From the NCBI RefSeq assembly GCF_905147365.1, contig NC_056428.1:35879001-35943000 (forward strand): a DNA stretch of 64,000 nucleotides. The letters are read 5' to 3'. Made by a program: the position numbers and the translations under genes. Shown here in pieces: positions 23,573 through 34,839 of the stretch (positions within the stretch are counted from its first letter, which is position 1; the number at the start of each line of letters is the position of its first letter). This stretch comes from Aricia agestis. Lineage: Eukaryota > Arthropoda > Insecta > Lepidoptera > Lycaenidae. The notes under the pieces are model-generated. The model was not told the DNA's origin. It saw only the letters and a program-made list of their open reading frames with translations, and did no database searches.

Positions 23573-23801
23573 TGCCCGCGGCTTCGCTCGCGTTAAGAAG
23601 TATTATTATATACAAACTTTCATCCCCTATTTGAACCTCTTGTTGTTGGAATTTATCAAAATCCTTTCTTAGCGGATGCCTACGTTATAACATCTACCTG
23701 CATGCCAAATTTCAGCCCTATCTGTCCAGTGGTTTGGGCTGTGCGTTGATAGATCACTATGTCAATCAGTCAGTCACCTTTGAGTTTTATATATATAGAT
23801 G
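23573..23801 (-). mobile_element. Antisense short Helitron
   Basis: GAGCTTTTGCCCGCGGCTTC followed by GCTCGCG is the reverse of a Helitron 3' hairpin. CCAAATTTCAGCCCTATCTG, TCCAGTGGTTTGGGCTGTGC and a TCAGTCAGTCA run follow, ending TATATATAGATG. The terminal CTAG is degenerate. Confidence 0.6.
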
Positions 23802-24299
23802 AAGAGCTGATAATTTAAGAAATTGAGTTCAATATAGGTAGGTACTTAATACAAACGTTGAAAGCAACGACAGCTTTCTAGGGATAATAATAAAGTTTAA
23901 AAACAAAAACGGTACATGATATTTAATAATATCGTTATCCAAAAATTTTGTGTAAGTTAAAACAAAATATAATAAAATATATATTTTTTTCAAAACATAT
24001 TAAAATTATATTAAATCTTTTACAAGTTTAAATACATAATTTAACGCTGAACAAAGGTTGAATACAATACGAAATAGGGATATCGAATAAATAATTCAAT
24101 CAACCTATATTTATCAAAACAGATCTGGGACAGGAAGGTGACGTAAACAAGAAAACTCACAACGATAAAATCTATGAATGGGAATCTGTTCACGGCCCAT
24201 GCTGTATCAAGGTAAAATGGACTCAATCTCATGCAAATATGGAACAGATTGCAAATATTAATTTGTTTGTAAAATAAATTACATTTCCTGCAATCACTG
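23802..24299. other. No gene seen
   Basis: AT-rich. The 170-codon minus-strand open frame (24041-24553) enters here from the CpG-rich region; its C-terminal part is simply AT-rich and has no domain, so I do not call it a gene. Confidence 0.45.
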
Positions 24300-24990
24300 A
24301 ATAATGAAAATGATGGAAGGGCTGTCGTAGCCGCGACGTCATATTCCGAGGGCTTTGAGTCGGTTTTCGCTCGCTCGCCGCGTGCAATCTGGTTCATCGG
24401 AATATAGCACTTAAAGTTTGAAATGCAGCGCGCAGGTTCGACTAAATGCACCGACGAGCCGGCGGGGGTGGGCCGGCAGCGAAGTAATACATCACGTGGC
24501 TGCCCCCCGCACGCCCCGGCGGACACGCTAGTGTAAGTGCCATTGAACCACACCCATCGCTAGCGAACGCAAGGTAAACAATACGGCGCGGCTACGACCG
24601 GCGAGTTACGCGTGCTCCGGTCCCACTCTAACGCTCCTACCTAACATTTTTTGGTGTTTGTTATCACAGTTATTGGTGTTTGGAAGTACGACAAGTCGCC
24701 GACGCACTGCTGCTGCGACCGCGACGCGTGGGGCGCCGTCTGCGTCCTCGGACGCCCTCTTTGAAACTGAACTCTGTGTTTTTACTATAGCAAGCGGAGG
24801 TTAGATTGTGCCTGTTGCGCGGCGTGTGCGGTGCCGCACAGGCGCGCCGTTTGTCGCCGACGATCGATGCGGGCATCGACCTTGCGCTGTGGGCATACCG
24901 CTATACCGACGCCACCCGCATGACCCTAAACACTAAATTCCTTTTTGGCAATATGGACAAAGATGACCCTTAATCGCATTTCACCCGATA
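24300..24990. promoter_or_regulatory. CpG-rich, repeat-free island; candidate promoter or 5' exon
   Basis: This stretch is far richer in GC and CpG than anything nearby and contains no recognised repeat. A TGACGTCG CRE-like site lies near 24334-24341 on the minus strand. On the plus strand, CTAGT|GTAAGTGCC (near 24532) and CGCAAG|GTAAACAA (near 24572) look like splice donors, so a 5' noncoding exon of a rightward gene is possible. Minus-strand frames (24041-24553, 24670-24876) are open mainly because GC-rich DNA has few stops. No coding exon was identified; direction is undecided. Confidence 0.35.
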
Positions 24991-25390
24991 GCCGATGGCG
25001 CGATGTGATTCCAGTTAAGATGGAAGCTTTTTAATATCAGCGAACTAGATAAAAAATAAAGCTGGGCGAGCGCGGAAGCTGAATAGACTTTTATACCGAC
25101 TCTTTGAATACAGTATGATAAGCGAACAGCGGAGATAAAAATATAGTGAAAGTTTTAAAAGCAAAGTTGAGCGGCGTGAACATCAAAGCGAAATGAATTT
25201 AGACGGCTCCACAAAGCCGATTAAACATCGTAACGTGCTCAAATATCAGCGCGACTTACACAGGAAATTCCGCGCCGCATATCGGAATACGCGGCATACA
25301 TGCCACACTTCAAACTACTGTACTGTACTTCGCCAAGTGCACGTTCCATACAGACAATTTTTGGCCCACTTCTTGTCAAAATCTGGAGCA
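24991..25390 (+). other. Unique sequence with a 66-codon ORF, status uncertain
   Basis: Immediately right of the CpG-rich island, an ATG at 25193 opens a 66-codon frame (MNLDGSTKPIKHRNVLKYQR...) that is basic and ends at 25393. There is no domain, signal peptide or neighbouring exon. It could be a small ORF in a 5' leader or chance. Confidence 0.25.
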
Positions 25391-26450
25391 TAAGCCTTTT
25401 CAACCCGCACAAATGAGATTGATTTATGAAGCTGTAACCGCTACAATTTCTCTTATAAGTTATAACATAAATATATTGTAACTATTTATATTTATTGATA
25501 TAAACTTTTACACAAATTCCATCTCTTGCTACAAACTGTATGTTCTAACAAATTATTATAGTATAGCAGAAGTGCTCATTTTATTTTAGCCATACATCTC
25601 AACCTGAATATAGCAGTTAAATCTAAAACAAAGTATTTATTTTGAAAATGTTAAGTTAAATACCTAGTTTAGTTTAAAAATGCTACAATTAAACTTTGTA
25701 TTCCCTACATACGAGTAACTTAGATTTCCTCAGTGAGTTACATCTGAGTTTGTAAAGTTAAATTACCCACCCATAGACACGCTCGGTGAAGAATAGCAGA
25801 AACTTACCCCTGTGACCTACATACACTAGTCTAAATAAACTATACGTGATACTGTATTTTCTTTTCTTTTGTTAAAAGAAAAGGATCTACGTTTATATTA
25901 TTAAAATTTAAAAAATGTTTTTGAATGTCAATTGCAGTTAAATCTTAATGTAGTTTTGGTCCTTAGAGGTAAATGTTTTATTTATTATGAAGTAACTAAC
26001 TGTAACATTTTTAGCAATTTGGTATGCTTAATTTATTTATTATGAAGTAACTAATTGTAACATTTTTAGCAATTTGGTATGCTTAATAATGTTACGTTCG
26101 AAAATAGAAATTATCGAAACGTATGAATTTTACTTGAATTCTTCCCCCTACTTTAACAGACTATCAAGTTAAATTGTGGATAGACTAGCCGGTACTTATC
26201 AGGAAGTAGTGAAGTAGCCCCTTAAGGACACAAATTTTTACTAAACGCCAAAGCACCCTTTTCTCTCATAAAAGCATCATAAAAGCAATTTTGAACGGCA
26301 AATGTCATATTATGTCGTATTGAGTCGTAACTCATACGGCGTAGCACTCTGACGTAGCACGTCTACGACGCTCTACGAATAAATCAAAGTCGCCAAGTGG
26401 ACGGAATTGATGAACCCATTTCGCCCCCATATGAAGCCTCCATTTGATTT
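25391..26450. other. No gene seen; contains a 55-bp tandem duplication
   Basis: AT-rich sequence without coding signal; see the separate entry for the duplication. Confidence 0.4.
25979..26088. repeat. Tandem duplication, 55-bp unit, two copies
   Basis: TATTTATTATGAAGTAACTA and the following bases to GGTATGCTTAAT are repeated head to tail with one substitution (AACTGTAAC / AATTGTAAC). This is a recent local duplication in noncoding sequence. Confidence 0.8.
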
Positions 26451-26655
26451 TTAGGGTTCTATTTTATTTTAATTATAATAAAATTAAAATAAAATAGTCC
26501 ATATTTAACTAGGGCTATAGATAAAATAAAATGCTCTTTTAGTCGATTTTTTGCTCTAGCAATGAATGGTATCCGTACCATTTTATTGATAAAATGCTAA
26601 ATTGAGCAAAAAAAACCTTGTGCGCAAGTTCGACTCGCACTTGGCCGATTTTTGT
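26451..26655 (-). mobile_element. GGTTCCGTACC repeat, antisense, internally deleted
   Basis: Starts TTAGGGTTCT and ends GTTCGACTCGCACTTGGCCG. The usual middle with the CTGT run is missing and replaced by an AT-rich palindrome (ATTTTATTTTAATTATAATA mirrored by its complement). Confidence 0.6.
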
Positions 26656-27265
26656 AATTCGCTGAATTAATCCCGGTTAATGTAGATTTTCTCTTCCAAA
26701 TATCGGAGACGGGCTTAAAGCCGATCTTTAATTACATTCACCTTTTCGTTTACTTACCGAAGGCTTTCATTGCTTTATCCGTCGTTCGCCGCGGAAATGA
26801 AATGAAGACGTGAGTGGATGAAGTTTATAACTAACATTTTGTAACATAAGGGCAAATACTGATTCTTCCTTAATATTTTAAACAAACTGTTAATTTGTCT
26901 ACTTTATCACCTGGCTAATATATCTGAGTATAGTTAAAATCCACTTTGTTTTGATTTCAAATCATATTTCCAGTCCTAAAGCCTCTATTAATTGATAAAA
27001 CTTAATTTTTTTAAACTGTTAGTTGCCTACTTCATCCACTCACATCTTCAAATAACATTTATACAAAACTCCAATAAGCACGGGCGAGAAATAAACTTTG
27101 TAAGTTTGAAGTTAATGATGTTAGCTACTCGGTCTTTACTGTTCATTGAAAAAGTTGATATTTACTATACTTTCAATTTGATCCGAATTTTCTTCAGATT
27201 TTACCGGATATTTTATAGTACGCGACGTTGTAACCTGTTTCTGAGGTAGGTATTAATCTGATGAA
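26656..27265. other. No gene seen
   Basis: The plus-strand 85-codon frame at 26992-27249 is AT-driven and has no domain or splice context. Confidence 0.4.
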
Positions 27266-27738
27266 TAATCGGCTAAGTGCGAGTCGGACTCGCGCACAAA
27301 TGGTTCCGTACCATGATTATAGAGCGAAAATAAGGAAAAAATTGTGTGTAAAAAAAAGAAAGGAAAAAATGAGAGCCCCCTTAATTATTTATTTAATTTT
27401 AATTTTAATTTTATTATTTAATATTAAGGTACACATAATTGAGGATTTTATATAAAATTCAAGTGTCTATATGTTACCATTATAGATTACGAGCCAAAAA
27501 GACCAAAAAAATAATGTTTGTTGTATGCGGCCCCCTCTTAAATATTTACTTTATTTTGTTTTTAGTATTTGTTATTATAGCGGCACCAGATATACATAAT
27601 CTGTCCAAATTTCAGAAGTCTAGCTATAGCGGTTCTTGAGTTACAGCCTGAAGACAGACAGACAGACAGACAGACGACAGACATCGAAGTCTCAGTAATA
27701 GGGTCCCGTTTTTACCCTTTGGGTACGGAACCCTAAAA
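27266..27738 (+). mobile_element. GGTTCCGTACC repeat, sense, near full length
   Basis: Starts AATCGGCTAAGTGCGAGTCG, continues GACTCGCGCACAAATGGTTC, has TTCTTGAGTTACAGCCTGAA and an ACAG run, and ends TTTGGGTACGGAACCCTAAA. The small ORFs at 27261-27639 belong to this repeat. Confidence 0.8.
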
Positions 27739-27785
27739 AAGAGTAGAGTTATAAGTTTGACATTTCTGTGCGTGCCTTAGGCTTA

Positions 27786-28106
27786 GGCTGCGTTTTCACC
27801 AGAGATGTGCCAGCATGCGTAGCGAGGGATGTGTTTGTAAAGAACCAATAGAAACGCTTCAATTACTACGCCTCGGTCAGTATAGCTCTGTTGGAAACGG
27901 CTTAGCAGAGCTAGGTTTTTGCGCATCCAAAACAAGCGAGGAATGTGTGCGAGGAATGTGTACCTACGAGGGATGTGTTGCGAGAAAAGTGTGTTGAGAT
28001 GAATGTGTTGCTAGGTTTGAGCATGCTGTACCAGCGCATTTTATAGCTCCGCTAAACATCCTCACACGACACATTTCCGTCGCACATCTCTGGTGGAAAC
28101 GCAGCC
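27786..28106. mobile_element. PIF/Harbinger-like MITE with TTA target duplication
   Basis: Inverted termini GGCTGCGTTTTCACCAGAGA (left) and TCTCTGGTGGAAACGCAGCC (right) differ at one position over 20 bp. Both ends are flanked by TTA (27783-27785, 28107-28109). The interior holds repeated GAGGGATGTGT / GAGGAATGTGT motifs. TTA duplications and GG-starting termini are typical of PIF/Harbinger. The 60-codon frame at 27815-27997 is inside it. Confidence 0.75.
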
Positions 28107-28111
28107 TTATC

Positions 28112-28210
28112 AACGGTTCTTCTTCTTTGAACGGCACTTGTCAACGAGACGCGTCAACGGCAGCCGTCGGCACGTGTCGTCGGCAAGTGCCGTTCGTCTG
28201 TAAGAAGCCT
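28112..28210. mobile_element. Short GC-rich MITE related to 43410-43533
   Basis: The right end GTGCCGTTCGTCTGTAAGAA matches the termini of the element at 43.4 kb. The centre is CpG-rich (CAGCCGTCGGCACGTGTCGT) and inverted against AACGGCACTTGTCAACGAGA. It abuts the Harbinger-like MITE. Confidence 0.6.
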
Positions 28211-28984
28211 AACTGTCCGTTCATAGCATTCAGATGGATGGATCGATATATTTTTTATTTGGGTAAAAAAAACATATCTCATAATAAGATATATTTACAG
28301 TCTATACGTATACAATTGATTGTGATATCCACATCATTTACCACATAATATATTATATGTAAAATGTTTTTTAAGATTAATTATAAGTAGTATTAATATC
28401 GGGTTGAGATTTTAATTTAATGCATTTATTTTTGCACTAAAAAGTATGTTCATTATTGAATAAGCTCATTAAATAAAGATAAAAAAAAAAAAAAGCTACT
28501 TTTTTTAATTTTTTTATAAAGTAAAGGATATTATTAATATCATATTAATAATATAATATTAATATATGTTTTTAAAGCTGACATTATCGAGAGTATTTTT
28601 AAAAATAAATCGTCACCATTTCAGTCAAAACTTTAGCGAATAAATAAGCACCCTTTTAAAACCAGAAATCGGGCATGGGCCTAAAAATTAACTTCTATAA
28701 CTACTGATATGAGCTACATTGGAGTTTAATAAAATTCCTGTATTAATTATAAAGGGACTAAATCGAGAGATTGACCTGTCGCTCCAGAAACAACAGCTAA
28801 TAATTTTCCTACCGCATATTTGAAATTCACATAAATTGACAGTGTAATTCCGAATTCCGATGTATTGAACTCGAATTAGAAATGAAGGCCGGATTTATAG
28901 ACTAAGTAATGTCGACCGCAAAAACGTTACGCCAAAACTTGTTTAGTGTGCTTGAATCGTAATTTTAAGATAAAATTGTCCATT
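28211..28984. other. No gene seen
   Basis: AT-rich; an A-run near 28480 and TATTAATAT palindromes near 28540. No coding signal. Confidence 0.4.
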
Positions 28985-29140
28985 CCCGGGACTCAAAGTA
29001 TCCCTTTATCAAATTTTGATATGGGGATACTTTGAGTCCATTCAAAATCAGTTGAGCTGCTTGGGCGCGAAGAGGTAACAGACTGAGACAGTGACATACA
29101 GACACACATTCGCATTTACAAATACAATATTAGTATGGAT
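28985..29140 (-). mobile_element. Antisense Helitron fragment
   Basis: CCCGGGACTCAAAGTATCCC, GCGCGAAGAGGTAACAGACT and ATACAATATTAGTATGGA are the reverse order of a lepidopteran Helitron 5' part. The 3' hairpin is absent. Confidence 0.6.
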
Positions 29141-29284
29141 CTACAAATGCATAAAAGTCTCGTATCGCGCGTTTGTTGCCAAACTCCTCCAAAACCATTT
29201 TGGTAATAAATTTAAACGAAAAAGTGACTCCCAAAAAACTTACAGCAAAACAACGTTTTCGTAACTCTATAATATCATCAAAAT

Positions 29285-29645
29285 AATCTATCCTTACATA
29301 TTATTATAAAACAAAGTCGCTTTTTTCCCTCATATCCCTTTGTTCCCTTTAATCTGTAGTTTTAAACTACGCAACGGATTTTGATTATTCTTGCAGTGTT
29401 AGATAGCCCATTTATCGAGGAAGGCTATATTTTATCACGCTAAGATTAATAGGAGCGAAGAAATAGAGGAACATGTTGAAAAAACGGAACGAAAATTATT
29501 TGAAAGGGCTAACTTGAACGCGCTAATCTCAGGAACTACTGGTCCGATTTGAAAAACTCTGTATTCTTGTGTTAGATAGCCCATTTATTGAGGAAGGCTA
29601 TAGGTTATATTTTATCACGCTAGTAAATTAATAACTCATAATTAA
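29285..29645 (+). mobile_element. Helitron fragment with an internal direct repeat
   Basis: GTTAGATAGCCCATTTATCG and AGGAAGGCTATA occur twice (near 29398 and 29570). AACGCGCTAATCTCAGGAAC and TACTGGTCCGATTTGAAAAA are diagnostic of the family also seen antisense at 37890-38330 and 59290-59544. Confidence 0.65.
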
Positions 29646-30128
29646 GTACCTATTGTATTTCAAAACACAAACAATATTATTTTAAGAGGCTTTTGCAATA
29701 ACGAGAAAAAATATAAAGTAACAACTTTTCAATACAAATTATGTTTACGCCCCAATTTCAGAAACTCGATGTCACAAGCAACGTAAAATAATTATTGTGA
29801 AAATTGTGCATGTGTTTTAAGTCATAATAGATTGAGTTAAATTTTGACACGTAATACTGTCGCTGTACACGTTAATTGGGTTTTAGCTTGTTGGGTACGA
29901 GACCCCGGCTGTACCCAACAAGTAAAAATGAGACCTTATTTCTATGGCTGTATGTCTGTCCGTCAGTCTGTCTCCAGGCTGTATCACAAGAAGAGTTTTA
30001 TTTTTAACTAACTACAAAAACATTAAATAGGTATTGTTATAAGTTTGACAAATGTCAAGTATCTGTGTATTTCGGGGATTGCAATAATTTGTATTTTTTT
30101 TAATCTAACTATCTACGTAATTGTATTT
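29646..30128. other. No gene seen; small repeat fragment
   Basis: About 29905-30000 is a decayed antisense piece of the GGTTCCGTACC repeat (GTCTGTCTCCAGGCTGTATC). The rest is AT-rich. Confidence 0.4.
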
Positions 30129-30576
30129 TTAGGGTTCCATACCCAAAGGGTAAAAACAGGACCCTATTACTGAAACTTCGATGTCTGTCCGTCCGTTTAT
30201 CCGTCTGTTTGTCTCTCTCCAGGCTGTATCTCAAGAACGGCTATAGCCTTTTAATATTTTCACAGCTTGTACGTATATCTGTAGCCACTATAACAACAAA
30301 TACTAAAAACAAAATTAATATTTAAGGGCGACTTCCATACAACAAACTTGATTTTTTGGCCTTTTTTGCTCGTAATCAGTAATGGCAACAGATACGCAAT
30401 TGAAATTTTCATAAAGTTCTTAAGTATATGTGTACTTTAATGATTAATAATAATATTAAAATAAAATACAAAAATTAAGGGTAAATCTCATACAAAAAAC
30501 ACAACTATGGCCTATGTTTTCTCTATAACGGTACGGAACGCTTCGTGCGCCAGTCCGACTCGCACTTGGCCGATTA
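30129..30576 (-). mobile_element. GGTTCCGTACC repeat, antisense, near full length
   Basis: Starts TAGGGTTCCATACCCAAAGG, has CAGGCTGTATCTCAAGAACG, TTTTTTGCTCGTAATCAGTA, and ends GCCAGTCCGACTCGCACTTG. It differs from the 21.2-kb copy mainly in simple-repeat length. Confidence 0.75.
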
Positions 30577-31177
30577 TTTTTCTTCGTACGAACCATGCTC
30601 GTACTTTAAGGAATATTTTGTAAATAGAATTACCGAAATCGGTTCAGCTGTTCTCGCGATTTATCACATTCAGCGATTCATTTTCATAAATAAAACCTAA
30701 CATGGCCTAGCTAGCTTAACAAAAGCATTCCATATTAATTTACAAAACTGTCAATCGCTTCCGTCGACATAAAATCTCAAAAATACAAAGTTTATAATAG
30801 CATTTTCATCCATTTCTGTAAAAAGCCACTACTTTCGGAGTCACGGCATAATCAAATAAATGGTAACAAGAGTGTTTTTATCGAAAAGTTTAACATCCAT
30901 ATTTCCGGGACGCATATGGAACGTAAATCAAATTTAAAATCTTTCGTGTCGAAACGTGTTGAGTGTTTGCAAAATTGACGTTTCTCGTTAATGTCATCGA
31001 TTTTTTTATACAGAACGTGACTTTCGCATTCATTTCAACGAACGACGGCTTTTCAAAAGAACTTTGATTGTAGAAAAGTACTTTAAAAATAAGTATAATA
31101 TGCTACCTAACAGTACCTCATCAAAATTGTGGTAATAAGAGCCTAAGAGATGTCAGACTCAACTCAGTGGTATACCT
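30577..31177. other. No gene seen
   Basis: The first 100 bases are Helitron-like (TACCGAAATCGGTTCAGCTG). The rest lacks coding signal. Confidence 0.4.
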
Positions 31178-31377
31178 GTATAGCTTTGTCCACACTTTGC
31201 CTTTTTCTGTTCGTCAAGGGCATGCGTTATAGTGCAGTCAACAGCGAACGTGAGGCATGCTCGCGACGCATTCCCGCGACGCATGCCCTCTGATGGCGCA
31301 TCAATTATTGTATGCGCCAATATGAAAGTTGATGACGAAAATTGAAGATGCAAGTGCACAGTGTGGACATAGCTTAT
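31178..31377. mobile_element. 200-bp MITE with GTCCACACT termini
   Basis: TATAGCTTTGTCCACACTTT on the left is mirrored by AGTGTGGACATAGCTTATA on the right with few mismatches. The centre has the inverted pair GGCATGCTCGCGACGCATTC / CGCGACGCATGCC. Noncoding; the 66-codon minus frame lies inside. Confidence 0.6.
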
Positions 31378-33849
31378 AGGACGAAATCCACTGTTATAAT
31401 TTTCTTGTCAGTCCATAAATGTATGCTGTATTGACACATTACACGATTTTAGATTATGGTGCTGATTAGGTTTTTGCAATTTAATTATATTGTACCCACT
31501 GTCCACAATTGGTGTAATAAAATAACTAAAAATCTATGTATATAAAAACTTTTAAGGTGGTGGATATCAGATGTGACCAACTACGCTCAGCTACTAGATT
31601 TTGTCCAGTAAGTAGTAAGTAGTATTTTGCATTACAAGCTCTCAACAAACAAACATCGAATATATTCTTTAATTATATGCATCGTTAACGTGAACCCGTG
31701 TTTTTGTAGCGAGTTTAAACAAAAAGATCCCATTACGAACCAACTGTTCTTTTATCTCGACCTGTGGGCTCTGCCAAAGAAAAAATGTTCATGGAATTGG
31801 CAGGTCACCAGATCATCGGTAGAGTAAAATGTGTTTAAAACGAAACGGCCTTTATATTCCGTGCAGTAGAGTTCTTTGCCGGAGTTATGGGCCATTCCGT
31901 AGCATATTTTATTTATAACACAAATTGTTATAGAAATGTCGTGAATTTTTGAAAATCGACATTCTTTTTCTGGGTTTTATATCAATTTCCAGGCTCGTTT
32001 AGCTTTTTTTTTTAGTTTTTCAAATGTTTGTATGTAAATTTATTAATTTTGGCACGCTCTAGATCCTAAACGATTGATCGGATTTGAACTTGAGAGGGTC
32101 CGAACGGCTAAACGGATTTCGAGATATCATTTGATTAATTCCGGTCGCAAGCGTCGCAACTCACAGCTTACATGGGTTCGGGTTATTTTTTAACATTAGT
32201 TTATTCACTTTTTTCCTTTTGGCTCGAAAGCCCTTTTACCCGATCAAAGTAGTTTACTTAAAGCTTTCCTTCTTAGTTCTTTATATTATTCTATCACATT
32301 TTTGTTTCGACAGCTGGTGCTAAAAAGTTGTATTTAAAAAATAAAACCGGCCTTAAAATTTAACATTAAACTGTAGAACCGATTTTTATCAAACTTACAG
32401 TATTCTTTAAGTAGAAAGTAGGTGTGGACCTAGTACAACAAATTTACGAATACAAACATAAACAAATACATAAAAAATTAAATATACCTACATAATATAC
32501 TTACATAATATAATCTTTTGAAAGGTGCATTTGTTCAGATATAGACTGACAATATACGGAAATATTCTATACAGACGGTTCGAATTGATAACCTTCTTCT
32601 TTATGTCGTTTAAAAATGTACAGAGATCGTGTATCTAACATAATATAGATATAATATGTTCCAACAACGTTTATTAGACACATCTATCCAACAATGTAAA
32701 CCAGTAGCGATTAACATACACAGGCAATAACCGAGTGATTTGCTTACACCAATTACAATTATTGTTAGGAGGTTGAGAGATGCCATACTGGCATATAACT
32801 AATCTGAACAATCAGAATTTATAGAAGTGTTAAACTAAGATATCAAATGCTTAACAATAATATTCGTAAGAAAAGTTATCGAACAAAATGGCACCTATAT
32901 ACTTTAGTCAATTATTGTAAATAAACTATAAAAAACATTTTTAATTTTTATATAAAATGCGAAGAAAAATTGTCCCCAATCCAGTTAAACGTAGAACATG
33001 TAATTTTGGATTTCTGACTGATGTCTTCAACATACACATTGGCCATGATTGTTAACCAAGATTGATACGATACGTTAACATGTACGATTTTTGTTAGTGA
33101 TCTTATACGAATATGCTCCTCTATACGTTCGTAATTGCCTGTATTACATCTGTCCTTCGTATAAAGAGGCCGCATAATGAGCCACATGAGATTTTTCACG
33201 TTAGTCACTTAAACTAATTAACTCGCAATAGCCGGGTTATTGGCTTACCCGAGTCCCGACGCTAAGGTACTTATAATTATAAGCTTGTCCTGTCCAACGA
33301 TGTAATAAAGGACTTTTTTCATTATGTTAGTACTATATTGTCATGGTAGGAGGAAGAATATATTGTTTACGCTATATATTAAAATGAGTAATGATAATAA
33401 TCCGTAGGAAAATTTAAAATAAAAAACGAAACTTTTTGGCAAACTATTTGGACGCTACGATGCCACAGATCTGATCTATTGTCTATCTACAGATACACAA
33501 AAAAAGATACGTCAAACTTATAACAACCTGTTTTGTAGAAAGTACTTTTATTATTGTAAGTGACTACCACAAACTTCGGTTAGATTAGGTAAGGTTCGTT
33601 CAACGCACCTAGCCAAAGTTATACAGACGAGATATGCGAACCACAATACTGCATGGGCTATTGTATATCATATGTCATGTTAGAAAATGCATTGCATTTA
33701 TATGAATGCAACAGAGAAGTTACTCGACAGTTCGAAACCTCTCAGAAATTGTTTGATATTGTGCAATGAAGTTACAGATGTAATATGTACTCCCTGTGTA
33801 TGTGTTTAAACGCTCAAAGACCGAAAACGCTCATTGAGCGGAAAAATAG
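31378..33849. other. No gene seen
   Basis: A long AT-rich stretch. The minus-strand 86-codon frame at 32948-33208 is the longest; it has no domain and no splice-bounded exon. It shares a 15-mer AGAGGCCGCATAATG with 8795-8809, which may mark an unrecognised old repeat. Confidence 0.45.
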
Positions 33850-33992
33850 CTCACATCGCGTTGTGGTCCCAGTAAAACAGCCACAACGCGAAATTCGTGT
33901 TATGACTATAATGAAAACGGCCACGACGCGTTGTGCCAGGCTGACATGCTATCCGATCTCGACGCGTTGTGACCATGATGAAAAGCCATGAC
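33850..33992. repeat. Cluster of CGCGTTGTG motifs
   Basis: TCGCGTTGTGG, CCACAACGCGA, GACGCGTTGTGCC and GACGCGTTGTGACC occur within 143 bp, two in direct and one in inverted orientation relative to the first, in otherwise AT-rich sequence. This may be a decayed MITE or minisatellite. Confidence 0.4.
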
Positions 33993-34178
33993 GCTTAATG
34001 GAATTTTATTTTAGTATATTTTGATAACGACGCATATAATTTTCTGATATTGAGCCTAGACTAGAAACGTTTTGCTAGATGTTTGATTGTACTTTGTTTT
34101 GTTTCCAGAATTTGTTAAAATCTGATTAACTTAAGTACTTAAGAATATATTTGGGCTTTTGTAAAACCCGGCTGGATT

Positions 34179-34327
34179 AGACATGACATGACACGTCACG
34201 TCACGTCACGTCACGCCACGTCACGTCACGACACGACACTTAACGACACTACTCGGCACGACACGACACAACACGACACGTCACGACTTGACACATCACG
34301 ACATGACACTACACGACACGTCTTGAC
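34179..34327. repeat. Pentanucleotide minisatellite, CACGT/CACGA type
   Basis: About 30 imperfect units of 5 bp (CACGT, CACGA, CACAT, CACTA) in register, starting GACATGACACGTCACGTCAC. The 60-codon Thr/Arg/His-rich frame across it is an artefact of the repeat. Confidence 0.8.
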
Positions 34328-34342
34328 TCTATTACTCTTCAA

Positions 34343-34690
34343 TTCACTCTCAATGAGCCCGTTTATTTGATACCTATATTGCAGAAGAAGCTTTAAAAAC
34401 AACTATTATTGGATGAGCCGCCATAGTGGATGTAGATTAACATTAAATTCGTTTGAGTTACTATCAATGAGCCCTTTCATTTGATACCCATATTGCAGAA
34501 GTGCATTAAAAATAACTATTCCCCTATCTTGGAAGAGCCGCCATATTGGATGTAGAATGATACATTTGTTTTAGAGTTACCCTGAAAAAGCCCTTTCATT
34601 TAATATCAATTTTGTAGGACTGCATAGAAAATAACTATTTCGCCATCTTGTCTGGTCTGCCATATTGGATTTAGAATAATTTCACATGCC
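34343..34690. repeat. Three diverged tandem repeats of about 115 bp
   Basis: ATGAGCCCTTTCATTTGATA, CCATATTGCAGAAG and GAGCCGCCATATTGGATGTA recur at about 34343, 34456 and 34575 in the same order. The third unit is the most diverged. It is followed by CAAAATTTCAGCTCAATCGG, so the array may be internal to a transposon. Confidence 0.65.
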
Positions 34691-34839
34691 ATATCGTGCA
34701 TTGTCATCCAAACTAAACGTGTACTTATGCAAAATTTCAGCTCAATCGGTTAAATTTAACTACTTCAATTTTTGAGTTCCAAAATTTCACCCGAACATAC
34801 ATACAAACCTACCGAGCAAGTTAAATAAAAGCTTTTATT

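Noticed and set aside
24041..24553. 170-codon minus-strand ORF
   Set aside because: Spans a CpG-rich to AT-rich transition, has no domain, and the N-terminal half is open mainly because of low stop-codon frequency in GC-rich DNA. It was kept only as part of the CpG-rich region.
32948..33208. 86-codon minus-strand ORF sharing AGAGGCCGCATAATG with 8.8 kb
   Set aside because: Similarity beyond the shared 15-mer was not found and no domain is visible; kept only as a note.
34188..34370. 60-codon Thr/Arg/His/Asp-rich ORF
   Set aside because: Translation of the pentanucleotide minisatellite.
34179..34690. CRISPR-like repeat array
   Set aside because: Repeats are short pentamers or diverged 115-bp units without regular unique spacers, and the genome is eukaryotic.
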